Shown: positions 26,634-36,063 of the stretch, piece by piece | Layout: every line of letters starts with the position of its first letter | How positions within the stretch are numbered: the first letter of the stretch is position 1 | Assembly (NCBI RefSeq): GCF_000621785.1 | Contig: NZ_JHXI01000016.1 | Location: 37,173-101,172 of the forward strand | Origin: Ruminococcus flavefaciens ND2009 | Lineage (GTDB): Bacteria > Bacillota > Clostridia > Oscillospirales > Ruminococcaceae | Reading direction: 5' to 3' | DNA: 64,000 nt | The notes under the pieces: model-generated | What the model was told of the DNA's origin: nothing | Seen by the model: only the letters and a program-made list of their open reading frames with translations | Databases searched by the model: none | Position numbers and translations under genes: made by a program

Positions 26634-29033
26634 ATGAAATTGAATGACATCAAAAAAACTGTTGCCGGATTTGCGGCTGCCATCGTCAGCTTATCTGCTA
26701 TGCCGTTTTTATCCCTTGATTCAAACGGCGCAAGCAGGACATATACTCTCGACGGTGGAGGTCAGTTCAAGGGCACAGGTCCCGGCGGTTACTACAACTA
26801 TGAGATCTGGGCTTCGGATAGCGCACGGACCTCATCAATGACCCTCGGCAGAAACGGCGCCTTTACCACAGAGTGGAACTGTTCAGAGCAGCAGGGCGAC
26901 TTCTTGGCCTGCCGCGGTATTGATCTGAACAGCACAAAGAAGTACAAGTCATACCGTCAGTTGGGCTGTGAATTCGATGTTGACTGGACAGTAAGTGAAA
27001 ATGGCAACGCCCGCCTGTGTGTCTACGGCTGGACACAGGATCCTCTTGTAGAATACTACATAGTCGAGGACTGGAAAAACTGGTGTCCTCCCGGAACAGA
27101 CTCCCCTGTAGGGAAATTTACTACTGACGGAAGCGTCTACAGCATCTACAAGGTGATCCGCAACTCATACACCATCGAGGGTTACAAGCCCTACACACAG
27201 TACTGGAGTGTCCGCCAAACTACCAGGACAAGCGGTACTGTCGACATTTCCAAACATTTCGATGCATGGGAGAAACTGGGCCTCCAGACGGGTAATTTAT
27301 ATGATGTAAGTCTCAACGTTGAAGCCTGGGAAAGCTCGGGCAGAGCAGATGTCAAGAAAAACATAATGACTATCGGCTATCCCATTTATGAGACGTATGA
27401 TGAGGACGAGGAAACGGATACAACAACTCCTGTAGTAACAACTCCCGTTACTCCGGGAAAGCCTGATGTAAACGGAAATTACTTCAAAAGTTCATTTGAG
27501 AACGGCATCGGCATCTGGTCATCAAGAGGAGATGATGTTGTATCTGTTTCTTCAGATGTAAGCTATGACGGCAGCAAGTCTTTAGCAGTAAAAGATAGAA
27601 GCATAGAGTGGAACGGCGCAGCTGCGGAGCTTGACCCGGAGATATTCATTCCCGGCGAGACATACAGCTTCAGCATCGGTGTTTTCCAGAAGTCGGGCAA
27701 GACCTTTCCCATTCAGCTTGGGCTCCAGCAGGGCGACGGCGATGATGTAAAGTACACAACTATCGCCGGTGAAGACGTAAAGAGCGGTGAGTGGACAAAG
27801 CTTGAGAATACCTCCTTCACTATCCCAGAAAAATCAGGAACTATGGTGCTTTACGTTGATACTCCCCAGGATTCGGGTGCTCTCTCGGATTTCTATATCG
27901 ATGTTGCTCAGGGCTCTGTGGAAGGCACAAAATCTCCTGTTGTAACAGGTCAGGGCAATGTGGGCTCAGAGACCGCCTCCGTTGTAACTACCCCCAAAGC
28001 AGGCTCCTCTGGGCTTTCCAGGAACAGTGAGATAAAGATCATGCCCGTGGGAGACTCTATCACCAACGGTGACGGCGAACAGGGCGGATACAGAAAATAT
28101 CTCTATAAAGAGCTTACGGAAATGGGCTATACCAAGATAGACATGGTCGGTCCTAACGGCAAAAACAGCGCTTCTGCAAACGGTATCACCTATGATGACA
28201 ATCACGCCGGATTCAGCGGCTATCAGATCAAGGAGGTTCCCGGCTGGGGACAGCAGCAGGGCGGCAGAGGCAGCTTATACAACGAGCTTAAAGACAACGA
28301 TGCTGTCAAGAAGGCTCAGCCCGATATCATACTTCTCATGATCGGCACAAATGATCTGACCGCTAACCGTTCAATGGACGCTTGTGCATCGGATCTCCGT
28401 GCAGTTCTGGATTATATGCTGGCAGATATGCCAGCCGACTCCGTCATTTTCCTGGCATCTGTTCCCGAGCATACAGCCTACGGCGGAAATCCCGCTGAGA
28501 TTGCAAACTACAACAGTACAGTAAAAAGTGTTGCCGATGAGTATTCAGCCAAGGGCAAAAATGTCAGGTTCGCAGATGTTCACGGCTGTCTTGACGGTAT
28601 GAATGATATCGGCAGTGATCAGCTTCACCCCAACGGAAAAGGCTATGAAAAGATAGGAAAGTTCTTTGCAGGAGTCATAGATGAATATGTATCATCAAGC
28701 GCTCCCGAAACAACAACCACCACTACCACCACCACTACCACCACAACAACAAATACTACCACTACAGTCACAACGACAACTACCGTTCCCAAGCTCACGG
28801 TCAGCAAGCTGGGAGACGTCAACTGTGACGATACAGTTGAGCTGGCTGATGCTATACTGATAATGCAGTCTCTGGCTAATCCGGATAAGTACGGCAAGGG
28901 CGGTTCAGATACCAATTCTCTTACAGAGCAGGGCTCGGTCAACGGAGACGTTGACAAGGACGTAGCCGGCATTACATCCGGTGATGCCCTGAAAATACAG
29001 GAATACCTTATAAAGAAGATCCAAAGCTTATAA
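26634..29033 (+). CDS. Cellulosomal GH11 xylanase / CBM22-like / CE3-like esterase with dockerin
   Basis: Secreted enzyme of 799 residues. After the signal peptide (1-33), residues 35-250 form a GH11 xylanase with nucleophile Glu140 (PLVEYYIVEDW) and acid/base Glu230 (VEAWESSG). A Thr/Pro linker leads to a CBM22-like module (about 282-440, FENGIGIWSSRGDDVVSVSS). Residues 470-690 are an SGNH esterase of CE3 type: IKIMPVGDSITNGDG with the Ser, LLMIGTNDL, and SDQLHPNGKGYEKIG with the His. A poly-Thr linker and a type I dockerin (LGDVNCDDTVELADAILIMQ and a second calcium loop) end the protein. It would cut xylan and remove acetyl groups in one polypeptide attached to the cellulosome. The AAGGAG site is well placed and the gene has its own promoter and terminator. 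Confidence 0.92.
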   Translation: MKLNDIKKTVAGFAAAIVSLSAMPFLSLDSNGASRTYTLDGGGQFKGTGPGGYYNYEIWASDSARTSSMTLGRNGAFTTEWNCSEQQGDFLACRGIDLNSTKKYKSYRQLGCEFDVDWTVSENGNARLCVYGWTQDPLVEYYIVEDWKNWCPPGTDSPVGKFTTDGSVYSIYKVIRNSYTIEGYKPYTQYWSVRQTTRTSGTVDISKHFDAWEKLGLQTGNLYDVSLNVEAWESSGRADVKKNIMTIGYPIYETYDEDEETDTTTPVVTTPVTPGKPDVNGNYFKSSFENGIGIWSSRGDDVVSVSSDVSYDGSKSLAVKDRSIEWNGAAAELDPEIFIPGETYSFSIGVFQKSGKTFPIQLGLQQGDGDDVKYTTIAGEDVKSGEWTKLENTSFTIPEKSGTMVLYVDTPQDSGALSDFYIDVAQGSVEGTKSPVVTGQGNVGSETASVVTTPKAGSSGLSRNSEIKIMPVGDSITNGDGEQGGYRKYLYKELTEMGYTKIDMVGPNGKNSASANGITYDDNHAGFSGYQIKEVPGWGQQQGGRGSLYNELKDNDAVKKAQPDIILLMIGTNDLTANRSMDACASDLRAVLDYMLADMPADSVIFLASVPEHTAYGGNPAEIANYNSTVKSVADEYSAKGKNVRFADVHGCLDGMNDIGSDQLHPNGKGYEKIGKFFAGVIDEYVSSSAPETTTTTTTTTTTTTTNTTTTVTTTTTVPKLTVSKLGDVNCDDTVELADAILIMQSLANPDKYGKGGSDTNSLTEQGSVNGDVDKDVAGITSGDALKIQEYLIKKIQSL

Positions 29034-29042
29034 TTTACCATT

Positions 29043-29081
29043 GCACAGGTCGGGACAATTATGTTCCGGCCTGTGCTTTTT
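29043..29081 (+). terminator. Terminator after the xylanase-esterase gene
   Basis: GCACAGGTCGG and CCGGCCTGTGC arms, then TTTTT. Confidence 0.88.
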
Positions 29082-29084
29082 GCC

Positions 29085-29282
29085 GAAATGCGAAAATGGC
29101 TGTATTTCGCGGTATTTTACGAATTCGCTTTTAGCAGCTTCAAGTGGTTTTTTGCAGCTTTGGGGTACAAATATGTGGTTGGAACAGCTCTATTCTGCGT
29201 CAAAAACTGAATATAACTGCTCAAAATAAGTGGTCATATCCCGACGGAGCTTCATTTGTTTATTTTTCATTAAAAGCTAACT
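29085..29282. repeat. Dispersed repeat A, copy 1
   Basis: A stretch of about 200 bp nearly the same as 37182-37390, and in its last part as 34480-34558. Shared words include AATGGCTGTATTTCGCGGTA and GGTCATATCCCGACGGAGCT. No coding content is supported. Confidence 0.8.
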
Positions 29283-29430
29283 TGATATAATAATAGCTTA
29301 TTCCGAAGTATACAACATCCACCAGCAATCAATAAGCATTAATAACATCAAAATACTTACAAGCAGTATTACGTAATACCACCATTTCTTTTTTTATATC
29401 GATGTTTTCTTTATTACTGAACGTACACTA

Positions 29431-29459
29431 TTGCATTTTATTTTCCTTTGTGATATAAT
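29431..29459 (+). promoter_or_regulatory. Extended -10 promoter of the CotH operon
   Basis: TTGCAT (29431-29436), 17 bp, TGATATAAT with TATAAT at 29454-29459. The leader of about 180 nt includes a GC-rich patch (29503-29570) able to fold; I could not assign it to a riboswitch class. Confidence 0.7.
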
Positions 29460-29643
29460 ACCATTATATCAAAACAAAAAACATCTAACCAAATCGAAGA
29501 TGTGCCCCCTCCGGGAAATCCGGCAATGATACTCCGGCGGCGATATATCACAGCCCGGGGAGTTTATCGCTGTCAAATGCGGTGGAACGCGTCAGGACAG
29601 AGATTTTGAGGTCGTATTTTCAATTTGAGAAAGGACAAGGTTT

Positions 29644-31566
29644 ATGAGGAAAAAGGTCGCTGCTTTTACGACAGCTATAATTACCTGCTTCGGTACAGGA
29701 GGCAGTTTGTACGCGGGAACGCAGGAATCAGGCAGTTCTCTTATCACTGCGGCTGCTGAGTATGAACCAGCCATATCCGGCGATTATGTGAATGCTCCGT
29801 TGTTTGATGATACCAGAGTACATACTGTCAATATCATAATTACGGACGAGGAGTGGAAGAAGATCGACGAAGCCAACTCCGAGAGCAAGGAATATGCGGA
29901 ATGTGATGTTGAGATCGACGGAGAGCTTTTCAAAAACGTTGCGCTGAAAGCCAAGGGACATTCTTCACTTAGCTTTGCAAGGGGCAGAAAAGACCATACC
30001 AGCGGACGTGTCGGCCTGCGCATAAACTTCAGCAAGAATGACGAGAATACAACCTATCACGGACTTGATAAGCTGTCGCTCAACAATTTCGCGGCAGATG
30101 TTACCTGCATGAAGGACTATATCGCATATAAGATGATGAACGATATGGGCGTTAAATCACCGCTTTCCAGCTATACCGTCGTGCAGAAAAACGGTGAGGA
30201 TTTTGCACTGTACCTGGCGGTGGAGGACGTTGACAAGAGCTTTGCGTTCAGAAATTACGGTGACGCAGAGGTTGACCTTTACAAGCCTGAATCAGAAGCA
30301 GCGGCAAAGCAGTCTGACTTTGAAGCGGTGCTGCAGGTGTTCTCTGGCAACAAATATGCCGATCTCGACAAGACCGACCGTGTAGAGCCCTGGACCGAGA
30401 TCTCTGCAAAGATGCATCCCGAGGAGCTGAAGGACGCAGCCTGCTGCCGCTGGATAGACGACAAGCCTGCTTCCTATCAGAATATATGGGATTCCGATGA
30501 ACTGGAATGTACAGATGAGGACAAGGCGGTCATGATAGACTGTCTTGACAAGCTGAACAACGGTACAGAGAAGGAAAGTCTATCAGTTCTTGACACTGAT
30601 CAGCTCATGAGGTACTGGGCTGTTCACAGCTTTATGAACAACTATGACAGCATCGTGGGCAAGGCACGCGCCTGGAACTTCTATCTTTGTGAGAACAACG
30701 GTGTTCTTTCCTATATACCGTGGGATTACAATGAATCCTTCGGCGGAATGGACACAAGAGTGGTCATAAGGGACGTTTTCGGAGATATTGCTCTCGACAC
30801 ATCGACTACCGGTCTTGACAATGTCATGCCCGCTGAAAAAGACCTTATCAATATGCCTATCGATAATCCGAACCGTGTCGGAGGAACCGAGCTGCTGCCT
30901 ATGCTGCACAAATGGATAAGCAATGAGGAATATCTGAAGCAGTACCATGAGATATGCAAGGAGCTTACAGACCTTGAGGAGCAGTATAAGGAACTGACCT
31001 CTCAGGCGGAGAGCATTATAACTCCTTATGTGAAGAAGGGGCTTACATTCTATACCGAGGAGCAGTTTGATGATGCCATGAAAAACATGGATCTGTATAT
31101 GAAGTATCGTTTTGAGTCATACAGGAAACAGGTAAGCGGTGAAACTCCCTCTACATGGGAGGGACAGAAGGAACATCCTGATACGCTCATAGAGCCCGAG
31201 GGACTTGAGCTTTACAAAATGGCTTCCGCGACCAATATCATAGGCTGTCCTCAATCACAGGTGCTGAATCCCCTGATAAAAGCCTATCTCGGCAAAGACC
31301 CCGACAGGAGCGCCGGGCATTTTGCCAAGCTTATCCTTACCTATTTCAGAAACCCTGTTTCAATGTTCGACAAGGTGCCGATTCTGATACAGTATCCCTC
31401 CTGCCGTAAAGATGCGGTGAAGATCATGCACCGCAAATACGGAACTGCAAGTATGTTTACTGTACAGGGCGGACCTCCTGCCGGTGTACAGGGCGGACCT
31501 CCGGCTGAGGCAGTTCCCGAAACAGCGGCTGATGCTCAGCAAGCAATAAATCCGGATGCTGAATAA
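29644..31566 (+). CDS. CotH-kinase family secreted protein
   Basis: A 640-residue exported protein with a signal peptide of about 40 residues. The body is a CotH-type kinase-like fold: DDTRVHTVNIIITDEEWKKI, GELFKNVALKAKGHSS, GLDKLSLNNFAADVTCMKDY, and the catalytic-region pattern YIPWDYNESFGGMD, in which the conserved WDYN..FGG is clear. CotH proteins phosphorylate surface proteins in spores or act in extracellular surface assembly. The C-terminus carries two copies of a GGPPA motif (VQGGPPAGVQGGPPAEAVPE). The lipoprotein encoded 13 nt downstream also has several GPP motifs, which suggests partnership. There is no dockerin. The start at ATG 29644 is supported by the signal peptide and a modest AAGG site. 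Confidence 0.85.
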   Translation: MRKKVAAFTTAIITCFGTGGSLYAGTQESGSSLITAAAEYEPAISGDYVNAPLFDDTRVHTVNIIITDEEWKKIDEANSESKEYAECDVEIDGELFKNVALKAKGHSSLSFARGRKDHTSGRVGLRINFSKNDENTTYHGLDKLSLNNFAADVTCMKDYIAYKMMNDMGVKSPLSSYTVVQKNGEDFALYLAVEDVDKSFAFRNYGDAEVDLYKPESEAAAKQSDFEAVLQVFSGNKYADLDKTDRVEPWTEISAKMHPEELKDAACCRWIDDKPASYQNIWDSDELECTDEDKAVMIDCLDKLNNGTEKESLSVLDTDQLMRYWAVHSFMNNYDSIVGKARAWNFYLCENNGVLSYIPWDYNESFGGMDTRVVIRDVFGDIALDTSTTGLDNVMPAEKDLINMPIDNPNRVGGTELLPMLHKWISNEEYLKQYHEICKELTDLEEQYKELTSQAESIITPYVKKGLTFYTEEQFDDAMKNMDLYMKYRFESYRKQVSGETPSTWEGQKEHPDTLIEPEGLELYKMASATNIIGCPQSQVLNPLIKAYLGKDPDRSAGHFAKLILTYFRNPVSMFDKVPILIQYPSCRKDAVKIMHRKYGTASMFTVQGGPPAGVQGGPPAEAVPETAADAQQAINPDAE

Positions 31567-31579
31567 GGAGGTAAGAACA

Positions 31580-32362
31580 ATGAATAAAAAAATAAGTATC
31601 GGCGTTGCGGCATTAATGATAGCGATCAGCGCATACGGCTGCTCGGACTCCAAAAAGAATAGCGTTCCAACTAAAGATATACCTGCTGTGACCGAGACTG
31701 CCGAAATCACTACGGAAAACAACGTCCCTCCGCAGGAAGGTCCGCCGGAGGTGGAATTCGATCTTGATGCTGAATATGATGAATCCAAATACCTTCATTA
31801 TGTGGATATGCCCGAATGCACACCCACAGACGCAGCTGAAGCGGACTTCATTGGATTATGGCAAGCCGATGTCATGGCAAAGGACAACATCGCCTATGAC
31901 AGCATCTGCGGTGTTCCTGTGTCTGCGACAGGTCATCTTGTGATAGCCGAGGAAGGCAGCGGAAACTTCGTAAACATTGACCCCGTTGTCATAAGCGATG
32001 GACCTCAGGGCGGTGCTCCACAGGCTGCGGACGCAGCAGGTCAGAGCGGTTCCCGGACTGATGAGACTGAGCTTCCTATGACATATACCTTTGAAAACGG
32101 TGTCCTGAACGCCGCTGTAACTATTCCTGTGGGACCTCCCAAGAGTGTGCAGGCAGCCGGCGGCGCAAGTGAAGCCGCCGCAGTGCAGGGGCCTCCTCCA
32201 AAGCAAATGCTGCTGCAAATGACAGATGATGGAAGGATACTTGTTCAGTCTGCGGAAGAAGACGGAACAATTACCTCTGCATACTACAAGAAGGTCGATT
32301 CCTTCGAGGAGTTTGACTGGAGCTCTGTTCATTTTGACTTTGCTTCGGCATACGAAAAATAA
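31580..32362 (+). CDS. GPP-rich lipoprotein, partner of CotH protein
   Basis: A 260-residue lipoprotein with lipobox in IAISAYGCSDSKK. Behind the Cys lies a Thr/Glu/Pro-rich spacer with PPQEGPPEVEFDLDAEYDES; more Gly-Pro-Pro clusters follow (GPQGGAPQAAD, VGPPKSVQAAGG, VQGPPPKQMLLQM). The part ADFIGLWQADVMAKDNI and later YYKKVDSFEEFDWSS are compatible with a small beta-barrel (lipocalin-like) fold, but no family is certain. AAGGAGG precedes ATG 31580. The gene is cotranscribed with the CotH gene. The GGPPA motifs shared by both proteins could be a recognition tag or phosphorylation platform; this is inference only. Confidence 0.65.
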   Translation: MNKKISIGVAALMIAISAYGCSDSKKNSVPTKDIPAVTETAEITTENNVPPQEGPPEVEFDLDAEYDESKYLHYVDMPECTPTDAAEADFIGLWQADVMAKDNIAYDSICGVPVSATGHLVIAEEGSGNFVNIDPVVISDGPQGGAPQAADAAGQSGSRTDETELPMTYTFENGVLNAAVTIPVGPPKSVQAAGGASEAAAVQGPPPKQMLLQMTDDGRILVQSAEEDGTITSAYYKKVDSFEEFDWSSVHFDFASAYEK

Positions 32363-32419
32363 AGATGTCAGAAACGCACCGTTAAGTACGGCTGTATTGT
32401 TTCGGATATATATGTAATA

Positions 32420-32456
32420 AAACAGCTCTGAGAGTTTTGCGCTCCCGGAGCTGTTT
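32420..32456. terminator. Terminator-like hairpin after the CotH operon
   Basis: AAACAGCTC and GAGCTGTTT arms with a nested GAG/CTC pair. The U-run is poor on the plus strand. Confidence 0.55.
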
Positions 32457-32550
32457 CCTGATGTTCCGTAGAAACACGGATATAACATATTTGGTCATAT
32501 TATTGTATCCTTTCTGATGTAAAAATATTTTTCTTTCTGTTGATATGTGA

Positions 32551-32579
32551 TTGACTTATTGGCGGTGATGATGTATAAT
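32551..32579 (+). promoter_or_regulatory. Promoter of the S41 peptidase gene
   Basis: TTGACT (32551-32556), 17 bp, TATAAT (32574-32579). Confidence 0.8.
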
Positions 32580-32645
32580 TACTGATAGTGGTGGGCAGGA
32601 ACCTGATTTGCCTGCTAAAATAAAAATCATCTGAGGAAGTATCTT

Positions 32646-34373
32646 ATGAAAAATGTTTTTGATACACTCCGCCATATTTTTGCCACGGTTAATGTAACCC
32701 ATATCGTATGGTGTGCGGCTGTACTGCTCACTATGCTGATCCTTGCGGTACTTCATCACATATGGAAGGATGACTTGAAGAAGCTGCAATTATGGCGGCT
32801 GTTTTGTCTTGTGCCGCTGGTGATTTGCGGTGTTCATGCTTTCATATATGTTGTCGGCGCACCGATAATATTTCTCGGCGGGTTCTTTGTGATGTATATC
32901 ATCGCAGTGCTTGCCCTGATACCCATGCTGTTTGCAAAGCGCAGGATAGGCTACCGTATAACCGCTGTGCTGACGGGCATTTTGTCCTGCCTTTGCGGTT
33001 TTTATTTCAGTGCGGTCTCGCCAAATATTTTCAATCATTCAAGGGAAAGCTATACCGAGTCTTTTCATTCACTTGTGATGGATATGGACGAACACTATGT
33101 CCTGAAAGAGTGGAAAGAAGTCGATTTTTCGGCACTTGAAGAAAAGTATATGCCTATGGTCAAGCAAGCCGAAAAGGAAAAAAGTCCCGGGAAGTTTGCT
33201 GATGCCGTAATGATGTTCTGCTCTGAAATGCATGACGGACATATCGGGGTCGAAGCCGATTTTGATGACGAGGATTACAAGTCGGTCATTACTCCTCACG
33301 ATTACGGCTTTGCTACAGTTAAGCTGGACAGCGGCGAGGTCATAGCCGTATGCGCCGATGAAACAGCAAACGCCCTCGGCATAGAGGACGGAACTGTTAT
33401 CACAAAATGGAACGGCAAGCCCGTTTTGCAGGCAGCCGAGGAAGATGTTCCGGATCTCGGTACACCCGTAAAGACTAATGAGGAAATGATCAATGTGATG
33501 AACCTTGACCTTGCGGGCGGCGATACGCTTGAAGTGTCTTTCATAGACAAAAACGGCAGTGAGCATACGGTCACTGTGTCCGACAAGGGCGGCGTGAAAA
33601 CAAAGATGGAGGCAATGGCTGCTTTCAAAGGTCTTGAACTGCCGATCGATTATGATAAACTGCTGGAGGAAAACTTCAGCACCAAAATGCTCGATGATAA
33701 GTGTGGTTATCTCAAAGTGACAGCGGAAACAATGGGGTCATCATTTCAGGACTATGTCGGCTATCTGACAGGTGATCAGAAGTATGCAAGGGATATGTTC
33801 CGTGAAAAGCTGAATTATCTGAGAACACAGGGAATGGAATATCTTGTTATTGACCTGCGTAACAATGAGGGCGGCTTTGACGAAATAGCCATAGCGCTGT
33901 GTGATCTGCTGACGGACAATGACTGGTACGGTCAGGGACTGGGAATACGAAAAGATGGAAAGTACATCTGCGTATCCGATCACAAAATACACGGAACGGG
34001 CGAATTTACAAAACTTAAAGTAGTTGCACTGACCAATTATGAATGTTGCAGTGCAGGTGACGGCTTGTCGCTGTATCTTTCAAAGCTGCCGAATGTTACA
34101 GTCGCAGGTATTACCGATCCGTGCGGCTGCAATCAGGAAACGGGAGGTATAAGTGCTTTGTCAGGCGGCATTGTGACAGTTTATTATCCAACAGGTCTGG
34201 TCCTGAACGAAAACGGCGAGCCTAACATCGACACCGGATCAGACCGTGAAAGCCGCAACCCTGTTGAAGTACATATCCCATTCGATCACGACGCAGCGAT
34301 GAAGATATTCCATGACAACCAGGATTATGAACTGGATTGGGCTGTAAAGTATATTGAAGATAATGCAGAATGA
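32646..34373 (+). CDS. Membrane-anchored S41-family peptidase-like protein
   Basis: A 575-residue protein. Four transmembrane helices fill residues 15-130 (IVWCAAVLLTMLILAVLHHI, LFCLVPLVICGVHAFIYVVG, then two more). The remaining ~430 residues lie outside the cell. They include a PDZ-like segment (about 215-320, IEDGTVITKWNGKPVL) and a tail-specific-protease core with YLVIDLRNNEGGFDEIAIAL and the presumed nucleophile Ser in ALTNYECCSAGDGLSLYL, then GGIVTVYYPTGL. This is the S41 (C-terminal processing peptidase) pattern, though the neighbouring residues deviate from textbook CtpA and activity is not certain. GAGGAAG precedes ATG 32646. It is monocistronic between repeat-rich intergenic regions; the substrate is unknown. 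Confidence 0.82.
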   Translation: MKNVFDTLRHIFATVNVTHIVWCAAVLLTMLILAVLHHIWKDDLKKLQLWRLFCLVPLVICGVHAFIYVVGAPIIFLGGFFVMYIIAVLALIPMLFAKRRIGYRITAVLTGILSCLCGFYFSAVSPNIFNHSRESYTESFHSLVMDMDEHYVLKEWKEVDFSALEEKYMPMVKQAEKEKSPGKFADAVMMFCSEMHDGHIGVEADFDDEDYKSVITPHDYGFATVKLDSGEVIAVCADETANALGIEDGTVITKWNGKPVLQAAEEDVPDLGTPVKTNEEMINVMNLDLAGGDTLEVSFIDKNGSEHTVTVSDKGGVKTKMEAMAAFKGLELPIDYDKLLEENFSTKMLDDKCGYLKVTAETMGSSFQDYVGYLTGDQKYARDMFREKLNYLRTQGMEYLVIDLRNNEGGFDEIAIALCDLLTDNDWYGQGLGIRKDGKYICVSDHKIHGTGEFTKLKVVALTNYECCSAGDGLSLYLSKLPNVTVAGITDPCGCNQETGGISALSGGIVTVYYPTGLVLNENGEPNIDTGSDRESRNPVEVHIPFDHDAAMKIFHDNQDYELDWAVKYIEDNAE

Positions 34374-34479
34374 GTATTTATTACTGATATTTCATATATT
34401 TTTGTAATCATAACCGCCTGCACTTCCTCGGCGTAGGTGTTCGCTATTTCATCAGCGACTTCCTCTACGCTCTTACGAA

Positions 34480-34558
34480 AAAAACTGAATACAGTCGCTC
34501 AAAATAAGTGGTCATATCCCGACGGAGCTCCTTTTGTATATTTTGCATTAAAAGCAAA
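34480..34558. repeat. Dispersed repeat A, partial copy 3
   Basis: Contains AAAATAAGTGGTCATATCCC followed by GACGGAGCT, as in 29085-29282 and 37182-37390. Upstream (34425-34480) a short unassigned coding-like stretch precedes it. Confidence 0.7.
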
Positions 34559-34678
34559 ACTCAATATACGAACTGTAATTTGTAGTGTAGCTCTGGTGCG
34601 TTTTTTTCACTGCTTCATATGGCGAAATCACCGAAATATAAGGCTATGATGCTTGGTTCAGCCGGCGGAAGATAATGC

Positions 34679-34707
34679 TTGATTTTGTATCGGATGTATT
34701 GTATAAT
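34679..34707 (+). promoter_or_regulatory. Promoter of the HipA-like gene
   Basis: TTGATT (34679-34684), 17 bp, TATAAT (34702-34707). It overlaps an alternative TTG start, which argues against that start. Confidence 0.72.
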
Positions 34708-34732
34708 TGAAAAAGCGAGCGAGGTGAGAACG

Positions 34733-35974
34733 TTGAGATATACTCTTATGCATAAGAATATAGCGGTTGCTGACATTGATATCGATGAAACACTTGGTGG
34801 AATATCAAAAATCAGGGGTATCATATCTGAAGAGCATCTTCCTGTGGGAGTTGTTCCTATGCAGCACCAAAATGAGACTATTGACAGGTTTGTATTCAAT
34901 CAGTGGTGGACTGGACGTTCTATACCGGCGAGCAGAATGGGACTATCAGATATGCTTGATACACTTGGTATCGCAAGCTCTAATCTGCTCCTCACCAAAT
35001 GTCTCGGACTCAGCTTATCGGATCAGTACTGGATAAGGCCGTATGAAAGCAATATGTTGTGGGAAGACGTAAACTTCTTTGATAACGATTTTTCAGATGA
35101 TATCGGCGACCTTTTGTTCGGTACAAACGGTAAAAACTCAGGTTTCGATTTAAGTTCACCGGATAATACGTCAGACGGTAATCTGAAAAAACGCTGGAAG
35201 ATCATTGACGGCAAACGTTGTCTTTTGAAATCAGGCTCAAATCCATATAGTCAGCAGACCTTCAATGAAGTAATTGCTTCAAAGATAATGGAAAGACTCG
35301 GGATAGATCATGTGCCATATTCGGTAACGTGGATAAACGATGAGCCGTACAGTGTGTGCGAGGATTTTGTAACGAAGGATACTGAACTCATCAGTGCATG
35401 GAGAGTACTCCAATTGAGAACAAAAGCAAATCATGAAAGTGAATACCTTCACTACGTTAATATCTGTCGGGAACTCGGGATAGATATAGTTTCTTCCCTT
35501 GACAAGATGATAGTTCTCGACTATATCATAGCAAACGAGGACAGGCACTTCAATAACTTCGGACTTCTGCGAGATGCTAACACCCTTGAATTGATTGGTG
35601 CTGCTCCCATATTTGACAGCGGAACGTCACTCTGGTATGATAGGTTAACTTCACGAATACCAATCAATGGCGTTAATTGTAAGCCGTTCAAAAAAACACA
35701 CGGCGAACAGTTAAAACTTGTATCCTCCCTTGAATGGTTCGAGGCTTCAAAGCTTGACGGCATCGAAGATGAGATACTTGAAGTGTTCAGCGATGATAAG
35801 GCGGCTCAGTATATTGATACCGAACGTGCGAAGACTATATCTGCCGAGGTAAGAAACAGGATAGAAGTCGTTGAAAGCATGGCGATGAGTCATACACAAA
35901 GCTATGATCTCTCCTCCACCGAGGGCGATGTCGAAGAAGATGTAGCTGAGAGCTACGGAATGAAAATGGAATAA
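34733..35974 (+). CDS. HipA-like kinase domain protein
   Basis: A protein of 413 residues starting at TTG 34733, which stands 8 nt after GAGGTG; TTG 34679 is part of the -35 box. The C-terminal two thirds fit the HipA/CtkA kinase family: CLLKSGSNPYSQQTFNEVIA, ERLGIDHVPYSVTWINDEPY, MIVLDYIIANEDRHFNNFGL with the catalytic Asp and metal Asn, and APIFDSGTSLWY as the metal-binding DxG-like segment. The N-terminal part is a target or adaptor region seen in family members. No HipB-like antitoxin is adjacent, so it is either an orphan toxin-type kinase or one of the HipA-like proteins without a toxin role. It is flanked by dispersed repeats and an IS3 relic. Confidence 0.8.
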   Translation: MRYTLMHKNIAVADIDIDETLGGISKIRGIISEEHLPVGVVPMQHQNETIDRFVFNQWWTGRSIPASRMGLSDMLDTLGIASSNLLLTKCLGLSLSDQYWIRPYESNMLWEDVNFFDNDFSDDIGDLLFGTNGKNSGFDLSSPDNTSDGNLKKRWKIIDGKRCLLKSGSNPYSQQTFNEVIASKIMERLGIDHVPYSVTWINDEPYSVCEDFVTKDTELISAWRVLQLRTKANHESEYLHYVNICRELGIDIVSSLDKMIVLDYIIANEDRHFNNFGLLRDANTLELIGAAPIFDSGTSLWYDRLTSRIPINGVNCKPFKKTHGEQLKLVSSLEWFEASKLDGIEDEILEVFSDDKAAQYIDTERAKTISAEVRNRIEVVESMAMSHTQSYDLSSTEGDVEEDVAESYGMKME

Positions 35975-36029
35975 GGCAAAAAGGAGACCGTCAAAAATAT
36001 GATGTGCCCCCAAAAAGTTAGACTATGTA

Positions 36030-36063
36030 AGCGTAGCAGTTAATTAGCTGCTACGCTGTTTTT
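36030..36063 (+). terminator. Terminator after the HipA-like gene
   Basis: AGCGTAGCAG and CTGCTACGCT arms, then GTTTTT. It lies in the end of the IS3 relic. Confidence 0.8.

Noticed and set aside
28643..29041. Minus-strand frame rich in Val opposite the dockerin enzyme
   Set aside because: It is the antisense of the poly-Thr linker and dockerin; no start signal.
29503..29570. GC-rich patch in the CotH leader considered as a c-di-GMP riboswitch
   Set aside because: The conserved core words of that class are absent.
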